A DNA stretch of 36,240 nt from Brevundimonas sp. UBA2388 (GTDB lineage Bacteria > Pseudomonadota > Alphaproteobacteria > Caulobacterales > Caulobacteraceae), in NCBI GenBank assembly GCA_002343425.1, contig DDSO01000111.1:12525-48764 (forward strand). Reading direction: 5' to 3'. Position 1 is the first letter of the stretch. Every line of letters begins with the position of its first letter. Made by a program: the position numbers and the translations under genes. Below are positions 24,259 to 31,946 of the stretch, in pieces. The notes below the pieces were generated by a model. It saw only the letters and a list, made by a program, of their open reading frames with translations. It searched no databases and was not told where the DNA came from.

Positions 24259-25316
24259 TAGCGGGCGGCGGCTGTCGCCTTGACCAGTGCGAACACGCGC
24301 TTTCCGGGAGCCAGGGCGAGTTGTTCGCTCGCTTGCCGGGTGACCAGCGCCTTCAATCTCAACTCTCCCGCCTCCAGCCGGACGAGAATACCGTCAGCCC
24401 GGACTTCCAGCGCGGCGACCTGCATCTGCAGCCGGTTCTGAAAGCTGGCGTCGACAGGGTCCGTCAGAGCGAGCGCCACATCGCGGGCATCGACGACGAC
24501 TCGCAAACGATCGCCCGGCGACACGTCGAGGAGCGGTGCCAGAAACGAGGTTCCCGCCAGATCGATGCGGGTGGCGTTCCGTGCAGTGTCGTGGGTGGTG
24601 ACCTGTCCGTCGAGAATGGACAGGGGGGCGCTCAGCCCGGCGGCGGTCTCGGCCTCCGGTCGGTCGAACGCCGCGTCCGGCGACTCTGCTCCCACGGCCT
24701 GGCCGTCGCCGACCAACACAACGCGATCCGCGAGACGGGCGACCTCATCCACCGCATGGCTGACATAGAGGATGGGCGGTCCCTCCCGAGCCAGCTGGTC
24801 CAGATAAGGCAGGATGTCGCCTCGACGGGCGCCGTCCAGCCCCGCCAGAGGCTCGTCGAGGATCAGCAGGCGGGGGCGGGTCAGCAGGGCCCGCCCGATC
24901 GCGACCCGGCGGGCCTCGCCGCCGGACAGCGCGTCCGGCCGGCGCTCCAGCAGGCTTTCGAGCCCCAACAGAGCCACGGCCTGATCAAGGGCGGGATCAG
25001 GGTCGCCCGACCGGCGGGGGCCATACAACAGGTTGTCGCGGACCGTCATGTGCGGAAACAGCCGCGCATCCTGGAATACATAGCCGATCCGTCGTTTCCA
25101 GACCGGGACCGACAGGCCTGTGTCAGAGTCGAGAAGCACCTCTCCGTCCAGCACGACGCGCCCGCGGATCGGACGGATCAGACCCGCGACCAGTTCGGCC
25201 ACCGTGGTCTTGCCTGCCCCTGAGCGACCGAAAAGGCAGGTGATGCGGGCGTCGCTCGAGAAGGCGACATCCAGAGAGAAGTCGTCGAGGACGATATGCG
25301 CTGACACCTTCAGCAT
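24252..25316 (-). CDS. modC: Molybdate ABC transporter ATP-binding protein
   Basis: ATPase of the molybdate importer. The 354-aa protein has the Walker A CLFGRSGAGKTTVAEL (about 27-42), Q-loop YVFQDARLFPHMTVRDNL, signature LSGGEARRVAIGRALL (130-145), Walker B LLILDEPLAGLD and switch H187 (YVSHAVDE). The C-terminal third is a TOBE/Mop-type molybdate-binding domain (NRLQMQVAALEVRADGILVR, GELRLKALVTRQASEQL). The ATG at 25316 shares a base with the modB TGA (TGATG), so it is chosen over the upstream in-frame ATG at 25361. Last gene of modABC; converges on nnrS. Confidence 0.94.
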   Translation of the reverse strand: MLKVSAHIVLDDFSLDVAFSSDARITCLFGRSGAGKTTVAELVAGLIRPIRGRVVLDGEVLLDSDTGLSVPVWKRRIGYVFQDARLFPHMTVRDNLLYGPRRSGDPDPALDQAVALLGLESLLERRPDALSGGEARRVAIGRALLTRPRLLILDEPLAGLDGARRGDILPYLDQLAREGPPILYVSHAVDEVARLADRVVLVGDGQAVGAESPDAAFDRPEAETAAGLSAPLSILDGQVTTHDTARNATRIDLAGTSFLAPLLDVSPGDRLRVVVDARDVALALTDPVDASFQNRLQMQVAALEVRADGILVRLEAGELRLKALVTRQASEQLALAPGKRVFALVKATAAARYA

Positions 25317-26011
25317 CACCGCACCCCTCCGACCCGCCGCGCGACGGAGCGTGCGCCCCATTCCGAAAGCACGAGGGCCCCGATCGACACGCCGACCGAG
25401 ATCAGGATCAATCTCAACAGGGCCGCCTCGCCGTCGGGAAGCTGGGTCAGGCTGTAGATCGCGAGCGGCAGCGTACGGGTCTCTCCGGGTATGCTGGCCA
25501 CGAAGGTGATGGTGGCGCCGAATTCACCGAGCGCCTTGGCGAACGCCAGCACCGTTCCGGCTGCAACGCCGGGCAAGGCGAGCGGCAGGGTAATGGTCAG
25601 GAACCGGACGATCGGCCCGGCGCCGAGGGTCCCGGCCGCGCTTTCGATCCGCGGATCGACCATGTCGAAGGACAGCCGCACAGCCCGGACCAGTAACGGG
25701 AAGCCCATGACCGCCGCGGCCAGCGCCGCTCCCGTCCAGTCGAAGGCGAACACAATCCCCATCGGCTCGAGCAAGCGACCAAGAGGGCCGCTCCGGCCGA
25801 AGAGCAATAGCAACGCATAACCGGTCACTACTGGCGGCAGGATCAGGGGCAGGTGGGTCAGGCCCGAAAGCAGTGCCTTGCCGGGGAAGCTGTAGCGCGA
25901 CAGCAGATAGGCAAGGGCGACGCCCGGCGGCAGGCTGAACAGCGTCGCCGTCGCCGCAACCTTCAGCGACAGGCCGATGATCTGCTGTTCCTCGGGGCTG
26001 AGCGTGAACAT
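25316..26011 (-). CDS. modB: Molybdate ABC transporter permease
   Basis: Inner-membrane channel subunit. The 231-aa protein has about five or six hydrophobic helices, including FLPLILPPVV-type segment THLPLILPPVVTGYALLLLF, LAAAVMGFPLLVRAVRLSF, and the EAA-type cytoplasmic loop FAKALGEFGATITFVASIPG that docks on ModC. TRTLPLAIYSL follows, as in other ModB proteins. It starts 9 bp after modA and its stop overlaps modC. Confidence 0.94.
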   Translation of the reverse strand: MFTLSPEEQQIIGLSLKVAATATLFSLPPGVALAYLLSRYSFPGKALLSGLTHLPLILPPVVTGYALLLLFGRSGPLGRLLEPMGIVFAFDWTGAALAAAVMGFPLLVRAVRLSFDMVDPRIESAAGTLGAGPIVRFLTITLPLALPGVAAGTVLAFAKALGEFGATITFVASIPGETRTLPLAIYSLTQLPDGEAALLRLILISVGVSIGALVLSEWGARSVARRVGGVR

Positions 26012-26020
26012 CCGGGCTGC

Positions 26021-26824
26021 TCAGACTGGCGCCGGCGCGAAGCCGAAGCGCCGAAGCAGGGCCTGCCCGTCTGCGCCGCTCAGGAAGTCCAGAAAGGCCT
26101 TGGCCCCTGCAGGGTCCCCAGATCCGTCCTGGCGTTGAACCGGAGCCGCCGAATAGGTGATGGGCGGATGACTGGAGGCGGGAAAGGTCGCCACAACCCG
26201 CACCCGCGGCTCGGCGCGGGCGTCCGTCGAATAGACCACGCCGAGGGGAGTCTCGCCGCGCGCGACCAGAGCCAGCGCGGCGCGCACGTCGTCACCGGGA
26301 GCCAGCCGATCTTCGACTGACTCGTACAGGTTCAGACGGGTCAAGGCTTCGCGCGCGTAGCGACCGGCGGGCACATTGGCTTCGGCAATCGCCAGCCGGC
26401 CATCGCCAAGCCGAGCGGCTACGCCGTTTGGTGAGGCCAGATTGACGGAGGTGATGGAGGTCGTCGCCGGGACGATCAGCACCAGCCGGTTGGAGGCGAG
26501 CCGGCGTCGGGCCGCAGGCTCGATCAGGCCACGTTGTTCCAGCCAGTCCATCCAGAATTCGTCTGCCGAAACGAACAGGTCAGCGGGCGCACCCCGCTCG
26601 ATTTGGCGGGCCAACAGCGCGCTGCCTGCGTAGCTGGCCCGAACGCTGCGGCCAGAATGGCGCTGGTAGTCGGTCATGGCCGCGTCCAACAACTCCCGGA
26701 GACTGGCCGCAGCGAACAGGTCGATCGGCGCGGGGCCGGCGCGGCGCGGCGCGCAGGCGACCAAGGCTGCGGCTGCCAGCAGCATCACCCCGTTTCGCCG
26801 TCCGATACCCCCCGCTTTCGTCAT
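26021..26824 (-). CDS. modA: Molybdate-binding lipoprotein
   Basis: Captures molybdate for ModBC. The start at 26824 is preferred to 26869 because AGGAGGAG lies 9-16 nt upstream on the minus strand. Residues 1-24 form a lipoprotein signal: basic GRRNGV, hydrophobic MLLAAAALV, and the lipobox LVAC with C24. The mature part has the ModA signatures IDLFAAASLRELLDAAMTDY, YAGSALLARQIERGAPADLF, LIVPATTS and LAIAEANVPAGRYAREALTR. First gene of modABC. It diverges from moaA across a region that holds a perfect FNR-type box, so molybdate uptake and cofactor synthesis may share control. Confidence 0.92.
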   Translation of the reverse strand: MTKAGGIGRRNGVMLLAAAALVACAPRRAGPAPIDLFAAASLRELLDAAMTDYQRHSGRSVRASYAGSALLARQIERGAPADLFVSADEFWMDWLEQRGLIEPAARRRLASNRLVLIVPATTSITSVNLASPNGVAARLGDGRLAIAEANVPAGRYAREALTRLNLYESVEDRLAPGDDVRAALALVARGETPLGVVYSTDARAEPRVRVVATFPASSHPPITYSAAPVQRQDGSGDPAGAKAFLDFLSGADGQALLRRFGFAPAPV

Positions 26825-26921
26825 GGATCCGCGTCTCCTCCTGGGCCAGTCGGTCTGGTTCGCACCCACTGACTAGCATGGCCGGCTTCGTTGGCGGGAC
26901 AGGGGGACGCCGTCGTCGTGC

Positions 26922-26935
26922 TTGATCTTCATCAA
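26922..26935. promoter_or_regulatory. Perfect FNR-type binding site between modA and moaA
   Basis: TTGATCTTCATCAA is an exact TTGAT-N4-ATCAA palindrome. On the moaA side the -10-like hexamer CATAGG (26955-26960) lies about 29 nt from the box centre, close to class II spacing, and would start transcription about 30 nt before the Moco riboswitch. modA starts 98 bp away on the other side. Confidence 0.82.
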
Positions 26936-26998
26936 GGCCCGTCAAGCCTCGCGTCATAGGTTAGGGCGATGCGGTCCGATAGAAGTCCGCGTGAGTTC

Positions 26999-27109
26999 GC
27001 TCCGAGCGGTCTGACCTAAAGCGCATCCGCGCCACGGTCGGGCAGCCGGATCCGCAAGGATCGAGGGCGGCGGGAGAAATCCCTCCGCCTCCCGTGTTTG
27101 GAAAGGAGC
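26999..27109 (+). promoter_or_regulatory. Moco riboswitch in the moaA leader
   Basis: The 3' half closely matches the molybdenum cofactor RNA of E. coli moaA: CGCCTCCCGTGTTTGGAAAG followed by GAG just before the start codon. A strong hairpin GGCGGCGGGA-GAAA-TCCCTCCGCC (27067-27090 region) stands where the E. coli element has GGCGAAG...CTTCGCC. The outer stem GCTCC (26999-27003) pairs with GGAGC (27105-27109), which is the moaA ribosome site, so cofactor binding is expected to hide the site and shut off translation. Identification rests on remembered consensus, not on a covariance search. Confidence 0.85.
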
Positions 27110-27113
27110 TTCC

Positions 27114-28106
27114 ATGGCGTTCGACGCCGCCAAGATTGCCGACGGTTTCGGCCGCCGGTTTCACTACCTTCGCCTCTCGGTGACGGAGGTCTGCAATTTC
27201 AGCTGCACCTACTGTTTGCCGAATGGCTGGAAGAAAACCGGGCCACTGTCGTTTCTGACAGTCGATGAGATCGGTCGTCTTGTGGCCGGCTTTTCCGAGC
27301 TGGGCCTTAGCAAGGTTCGTTTGACTGGTGGAGAACCCACCGTTCGGAAGGACTTCAACGCCATCATCGAGACGGTCGCGGCCGCGCCCGGCGTGGCAAA
27401 GGTCGCGATGACGACGAACGGCTGGAACCTGGCCCGTCACGCGACCGACTGGCGCACCTCGGGTCTCAGCCACATCAACGTCAGCATCGACTCGATCGAC
27501 CCCGAGACGTTCCACCGGATCACCGGACACGACAAGCTGAACGAGGTCCTGACGGGTCTGGACCTGGCCTTGGCCGAAGGCTTCGCGGCCGTAAAGGTCA
27601 ATGCTGTCCTGTTGCGCGAGACGGCCGAAGCCGGATTCGACGGCTGGGCGCGCTTCGTCCGTGATCGGCCCGTGGCCGTCCGGTTCATCGAACTGATGAA
27701 GACGACCGACAATGACGAGTATTTCGCCCGCCACCACGTGAAGGCCCAGGGCCTGCGCGACTGGCTGGATCGGAACGGATGGACCCCGACGGAGCGCGCC
27801 TTCGACGCGGGACCGGCGCTGGAGTATCGCCATCCCGACCACGCGGGAGCCATCGGCCTGATCGCACCCTATGCGCCGGGATTCTGCGACAGCTGCAATC
27901 GCCTGCGGGTCACCTCGAAGGGCAAGCTGCGCCTGTGCCTGTTTGGAGACGGCGGGGTCGATCTTCGTGAACTGCTCCAGGATGACGGCGACCGAGAGGC
28001 GCTGACGCAGCGCATCGTCTCGTCTCTTGGAGGCAAGTCAGCCGGCCATTCTCTCGCCCTGGGACATTCGGGCGACCTGCGGAACCTGGCCCAGCTCGGA
28101 GGCTGA
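27114..28106 (+). CDS. moaA: GTP 3',8-cyclase (radical SAM)
   Basis: First enzyme of molybdenum cofactor synthesis, converting GTP to 3',8-cyclo-GTP with two 4Fe-4S clusters. The 330-aa protein has the radical SAM motif C27-x3-C31-x2-C34 in VTEVCNFSCTYCLPNGW, the SAM-binding VRLTGGEPTVRKDF, and the C-terminal cluster ligands C258, C261 and C275 (GFCDSCNRLRVTSKGKLRLC). It ends in the conserved Gly-Gly needed for activity. Translation from ATG 27114 uses the ribosome site in the Moco riboswitch. It is separated from moaDEBC-moeA, and its stop abuts the stop of the convergent regulator gene. Confidence 0.95.
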   Translation: MAFDAAKIADGFGRRFHYLRLSVTEVCNFSCTYCLPNGWKKTGPLSFLTVDEIGRLVAGFSELGLSKVRLTGGEPTVRKDFNAIIETVAAAPGVAKVAMTTNGWNLARHATDWRTSGLSHINVSIDSIDPETFHRITGHDKLNEVLTGLDLALAEGFAAVKVNAVLLRETAEAGFDGWARFVRDRPVAVRFIELMKTTDNDEYFARHHVKAQGLRDWLDRNGWTPTERAFDAGPALEYRHPDHAGAIGLIAPYAPGFCDSCNRLRVTSKGKLRLCLFGDGGVDLRELLQDDGDREALTQRIVSSLGGKSAGHSLALGHSGDLRNLAQLGG

Positions 28107-28113
28107 TCAGCCT
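28100..28113. terminator. 14-bp palindrome made of two abutting stop codons
   Basis: AGGCTGATCAGCCT is a perfect palindrome. The TGA of moaA (28104-28106) and the opposite-strand TGA of the regulator gene (28109-28107) are back to back with no gap. With no loop it is a weak hairpin as RNA, so termination by it alone is uncertain. Confidence 0.4.
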
Positions 28114-28892
28114 AGAACTGAGCCGCAGGTGCGACCCCTTTGGGTGGCCCATCGCTCGCTCTCGGCCTTGCCGACGGCGCCCGTCGGCGGCGGCATGTGG
28201 TTGTCGATCAGCGGATGAGGGCGCGCCAGTCGTTCGAGGGCGTCCGGCCGGCCGAGACTGACCTCGGCGCCGTGTACGGCGACCCCGTAGCTGGACAGGC
28301 TGGCGAAGGCCCGGGAGAGGTTTTCAGGGGACATGCCTAGGAGAGAAGCCAGCACTCGCTTCTCATGGGGCAGGACGATCGGATCGCGCATTCCCTGACG
28401 GACGCGCTGGGTGATCAGATAGTTGGCCAGCCGTTCGACGCCGCCGCGAAGCTTCTGGTTTTTAACAGCCCGCACAAGGCCGCGGTAACAGCCGGACAAT
28501 TCCTGCGCCACCGCGAAGCTGAAGTCGGCGTCCTGTCGCATGGTGCGGCGAAGGGCTTCTCCCGACAGCATCAGTATCTCGGACCGTTCCAGCGTCCGCG
28601 CCGACATCAAGGCGTCGGCATCCAGGACGACAGCTGCCAGGATGAAGGTGGAGACGGGACGCAGTAGCGCCAGGGTGGTCTCTTTCTCTTTCCAGGAACC
28701 TTGGAGTTCGACCGCCCCGTCAAGCAGCACATAGAGGAAGTCGACGGTGTCGCCCTCCATCAGCAGGGTCGTGCCCGCCGGAAAACGCTGTAGGAAGGCA
28801 CCGGCGGTGACGTCTCTGAAGACTTCCGGCGAAGCCCGGGAAAACAGCGGCAGCGCTCTGACACGGTCCAGATCGGCGGCGCGCATGGTCAT
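28107..28892 (-). CDS. Crp/Fnr family regulator (DNR/NnrR-like, no FNR-type cysteines)
   Basis: Predicted activator of the surrounding anaerobic genes. The 261-aa protein has an N-terminal cyclic-nucleotide-binding-type sensor domain (LPLFSRASPEVFRDVTAGAF ... VDFLYVLLDGAVELQGSW), a dimer helix, and a C-terminal winged helix-turn-helix (about 178-200, EKRVLASLLGMSPENLSRAF). The recognition helix keeps the E-x-x-S-R residues (E190, S193, R194) that read TTGAT half-sites in FNR. Only C135 and C257 are present, so it cannot hold an FNR 4Fe-4S cluster, and heme or nitric oxide sensing as in DNR is more likely. Its promoter faces narK1 across a region with two boxes of that type. Confidence 0.88.
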   Translation of the reverse strand: MTMRAADLDRVRALPLFSRASPEVFRDVTAGAFLQRFPAGTTLLMEGDTVDFLYVLLDGAVELQGSWKEKETTLALLRPVSTFILAAVVLDADALMSARTLERSEILMLSGEALRRTMRQDADFSFAVAQELSGCYRGLVRAVKNQKLRGGVERLANYLITQRVRQGMRDPIVLPHEKRVLASLLGMSPENLSRAFASLSSYGVAVHGAEVSLGRPDALERLARPHPLIDNHMPPPTGAVGKAESERWATQRGRTCGSVLG

Positions 28893-28979
28893 CAGTTATG
28901 TTCCCCGTACGATTCGAGAGTGAGGCTCTGGCGTGATCGCCCTGCCGGGTGCGACCGTGACCTACAACTAGGGCATCAC

Positions 28980-28993
28980 TTGACAAATATCAA
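28980..28993. promoter_or_regulatory. FNR/DNR-type binding site 1 in the regulator-narK1 region
   Basis: TTGACAAATATCAA matches TTGAC-N4-ATCAA. It lies 87 bp upstream of the regulator start and about 190 bp upstream of narK1. On the plus strand a CAAAAT hexamer (29012-29017) stands at class II -10 distance. Confidence 0.7.
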
Positions 28994-29094
28994 TCAACGC
29001 AGATGATTTTGCAAAATACGCAGCCGTATATTTTCGTTTTACTGAAGTTTTCTTGTATCCGGACACGCCTGAGCCAATTCCACCAACAGTTCAA

Positions 29095-29108
29095 TTGATA
29101 ACCGTCAA
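29095..29108. promoter_or_regulatory. FNR/DNR-type binding site 2 upstream of narK1
   Basis: TTGATAACCGTCAA matches TTGAT-N4-GTCAA. Its centre is 83 bp before the narK1 GTG. TAAGTC at 29131-29136 lies 32 nt downstream of the box centre, the distance expected for the -10 of a class II activated promoter, and would start the nar transcript near 29143. Confidence 0.72.
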
Positions 29109-29184
29109 ATAGCGCCAGCCAAGCGCGCGCTAAGTCTCATGGAACGACAGCCGACAAGCGGCGACGTTCTATGGAGCAGGCTAG

Positions 29185-30528
29185 GTGGTATCCGCCTCCG
29201 AAACATCAGCGCCGGGCGCGACGTCCGCCCTTTGGATCAGCACCTTCGCCTTCACGGCGTGCTTTGCGGTGTGGACGATCTTTTCGATCATCGGGGTCCA
29301 GATCAAGGCTGACCTCAGCCTGTCAGAAGCGCAGTTTGGTCTGCTGGTCGGAACCCCCATTCTGACCGGCTCGCTGGTGCGTGTGTTCCTCGGCGTCTGG
29401 ACCGAGCAGTTCGGCGGCCGGCGGGTCAGTCTAATCGTCATGACGCTGGCTGCCGCGGCGACTTTCCTTCTTTCCTACGCTGAAACCTACCCCCAGTTTC
29501 TGGTCGCGGCCCTGGGCGTCGGCATGGCGGGCGGGGCCTTTGCGGTCGGCGTCGCCTATGTCTCAAAATTCTTCCCCGCCGGCCGGCAAGGCACTGCCCT
29601 GGGTATCTTCGGCGCGGGCAATGTCGGCGCGGCGGTGACCAAGTTCGCGGCGCCCTTCGTCATGCTGGCGCTGGGCTGGGAAGCCGTGGCGCAGGTCTGG
29701 GCCGTGGGCCTCCTCCTCATCGCCCTCGCGGCCTTTTTCCTGACCCGCGACGAGCCCCAGCTGATCGAGCGCCGTCGGACGGGGCAGAAGCCTGTGGCGG
29801 CCTGGATGCAACTGGAGCCGCTGAAAGATCTCAGGGTCTGGCGGTTCGCCCTCTACTATTTCTTCGTGTTCGGCGGGTTCGTCGCGCTCGCCCTCTGGCT
29901 CCCTCACTATCTGACCGGGGCCTATGGCGTAGGCATCGGCGTCGCCGGCATGCTGGCCGCCGCCTATTCGATCCCCGGTTCGCTATTCCGGGTGTTCGGG
30001 GGCTGGCTCTCCGACAGGATCGGTGCCCGGAAGGTCATGTATCTGACCTTCATCATCAGCGTCGTCTGCGCCTTCATCCTGGCCTATCCGGCGACCTCCT
30101 ATGTGGTCGACGGTATCGACGGGCCGATCCGCTTCCGCCTGGCGATGAGCCTGCCCGCCTTCACCGTAGTGGTTTTCGTGCTCGGCTTCGCCATGAGCCT
30201 CGGCAAGGCCGCCGTCTACAAACACATCCCCGTCTACTACCCCGACCACGTCGGCTCGGTCGGCGGGCTGGTCGGGATGATCGGCGGTCTCGGCGGTTTC
30301 ATCCTGCCCATCACGTTTGGCGTCCTGAATGACCTGACCGGCGTCTGGACCAGCTGTTTCATGCTGCTGTTCCTGCTGGTGCTCACAGCCCTCGTCTGGA
30401 TGCATTTCGCCGTCCGTCGGATGGAGCGCCACCGCTCCCCGATGCTGGCGACCCTCCCCGAATTCCCCGAGCTCGCCGGCATCGGCCCCGACAAGGCTGC
30501 CGCGATCTCACCCACCGGTTCGCACTAG
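29185..30528 (+). CDS. narK1: Nitrate transporter, NarK1 type (MFS)
   Basis: Major facilitator protein of the nitrate/nitrite porter family, probably a nitrate-proton symporter. The 447-aa protein has about 12 membrane segments, the first nitrate signature region GMAGGAFAVGVAYVSKFFP (about 113-131), LGIFGAGNVGAAVTKFAAP, LYYFFVFGGFVALALWLPHY and the second signature GLVGMIGGLGGFILPITFGV. The short loops and lack of an extended central loop fit the type I group. The start is GTG at 29185 with GGAG about 8 nt upstream. First gene of the nar transcript, 12 bp before narK2, behind two FNR/DNR boxes. Confidence 0.9.
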   Translation: MVSASETSAPGATSALWISTFAFTACFAVWTIFSIIGVQIKADLSLSEAQFGLLVGTPILTGSLVRVFLGVWTEQFGGRRVSLIVMTLAAAATFLLSYAETYPQFLVAALGVGMAGGAFAVGVAYVSKFFPAGRQGTALGIFGAGNVGAAVTKFAAPFVMLALGWEAVAQVWAVGLLLIALAAFFLTRDEPQLIERRRTGQKPVAAWMQLEPLKDLRVWRFALYYFFVFGGFVALALWLPHYLTGAYGVGIGVAGMLAAAYSIPGSLFRVFGGWLSDRIGARKVMYLTFIISVVCAFILAYPATSYVVDGIDGPIRFRLAMSLPAFTVVVFVLGFAMSLGKAAVYKHIPVYYPDHVGSVGGLVGMIGGLGGFILPITFGVLNDLTGVWTSCFMLLFLLVLTALVWMHFAVRRMERHRSPMLATLPEFPELAGIGPDKAAAISPTGSH

Positions 30529-30540
30529 AGAAAGACGCGG

Positions 30541-31944
30541 ATGTCTCGTTCCATCCTTACTGACTGGCGTCCCGAAGACCCAGAATTCTGGTCCACGACC
30601 GGCAAGGCGATCGCGCGCCGCAATCTCTGGATCTCGGTGCCGAACCTCCTCCTAGCCTTCTCGGTGTGGATGGTCTGGTCCATGGTGGTAGCCAAGCTCG
30701 GGCTGATCGGATTCAAGTTTACCACCGATCAGCTGTTCTGGCTGACCGCCCTTCCGGCCCTCTCGGGTGCGACACTCCGCATTTTCTACAGTTTCATGGT
30801 GCCGATTTTCGGCGGCCGTCGCTGGACGGCTCTGTCGACCCTGTCCCTAGTCGTCCCGGCGCTCGGCATCGGGCTGGCGGTCCAGAACCCCGACACGCCC
30901 TACTGGGTGTTCGTCACACTGGCCCTGCTCTGCGGGCTCGGCGGCGGCAATTTCGCATCGTCGATGTCGAACATCGCCTTCTTCTTCCCCAAGGCGGAGA
31001 AGGGCAATGCGCTCGCCATCAACGCCGGGTTCGGCAACCTCGGCGTCAGCGTCATGCAGTTCCTTGTGCCCGTGGTGATCACCCTTGGCCTGTTCGCGCC
31101 CGTCATCGGCGCGCCCCAGATCGCCGTGGACAAGGGTGTCGAAAGCCAGATGTGGCTTCAGAACGCCGGCTTCGTCTGGATTCCCTTCCTGCTCGCGTCC
31201 GCCGTCGCGGCCTGGTTTGGCATGAACGACCTCAGCTCGGCCAAGGCTTCCTTCGCGGCACAGTCAGTGATCTTCAAGCGCAAGCACAACTGGCTGATGT
31301 GCTGGCTCTATGTGGGCACCTTCGGCTCATTCATCGGCTTTTCGGCCGCCTTCCCCCTGCTGACCAAAACCCTGTTTCCGGAGGTGAACGCGCTGCAGTT
31401 CGCCTTCCTGGGCCCGCTGGTCGGGGCGGCCTCGCGCGCCCTCACCGGATGGGTGTCCGACCGCTGGGGCGGCGAGAATGTCACCCAGGTCGTCTTCGGC
31501 GCCCTCATGGTCGGCGTGCTAGCGGTGCTCTACAGCGTCGGCGGCTTCGGGGCTGAACCGTCGTTCGTGCTGTTCTTCGCCGCCTTCCTCTGGCTGTTCT
31601 TCTGGACCGGGGTGGGCAACGCCTCCACCTTCCAGATGATTCCCGCGATTGTGCGGATCGACATGCCGCGGCTGATGCCGCAGGCGACCGCTGTGGTGCG
31701 TCTCAAGGCGTCCGAGATGGAGGCCGCCGCGATCATCGGCTTCTCCTCCGCCATCGGCGCCTATGGCGGCTTCTTCATCCCCATGGCGTTCGGCGACTCC
31801 ATGCGCGCCACCGGCGGTCCCGAGACCGCCCTCTATACCTTCCTCGCCTTCTACCTGAGCTGCGCGATCGTGAACTGGGTCTTCTACGCCCGAAAGCGCT
31901 CGATGCTGCATTCCCCCTCGACCACCACAGAACCGGCGGCCTGA
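30541..31944 (+). CDS. narK2: Nitrate/nitrite antiporter, NarK2 type (MFS)
   Basis: Major facilitator protein, probably exchanging nitrate for nitrite. The 467-aa protein begins with a cytosolic arm (DWRPEDPEFWSTTGKAIARR) typical of NarK2, then SVWMVWSMVVAKLGLIGF, GGGNFASSMSNIAFFFPKAE (first nitrate signature), FVWIPFLLASAVAAWFG, LPVVITLGLF-type segments, and ASEMEAAAIIGFSSAIGAYG with GGFFIPMAFG (second signature). Tandem narK1-narK2 is known in other alphaproteobacteria, where the two are sometimes fused; here they are separate with 12 bp between. The narG ATG follows after 2 bp. Confidence 0.92.
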   Translation: MSRSILTDWRPEDPEFWSTTGKAIARRNLWISVPNLLLAFSVWMVWSMVVAKLGLIGFKFTTDQLFWLTALPALSGATLRIFYSFMVPIFGGRRWTALSTLSLVVPALGIGLAVQNPDTPYWVFVTLALLCGLGGGNFASSMSNIAFFFPKAEKGNALAINAGFGNLGVSVMQFLVPVVITLGLFAPVIGAPQIAVDKGVESQMWLQNAGFVWIPFLLASAVAAWFGMNDLSSAKASFAAQSVIFKRKHNWLMCWLYVGTFGSFIGFSAAFPLLTKTLFPEVNALQFAFLGPLVGAASRALTGWVSDRWGGENVTQVVFGALMVGVLAVLYSVGGFGAEPSFVLFFAAFLWLFFWTGVGNASTFQMIPAIVRIDMPRLMPQATAVVRLKASEMEAAAIIGFSSAIGAYGGFFIPMAFGDSMRATGGPETALYTFLAFYLSCAIVNWVFYARKRSMLHSPSTTTEPAA

Positions 31945-31946
31945 TC

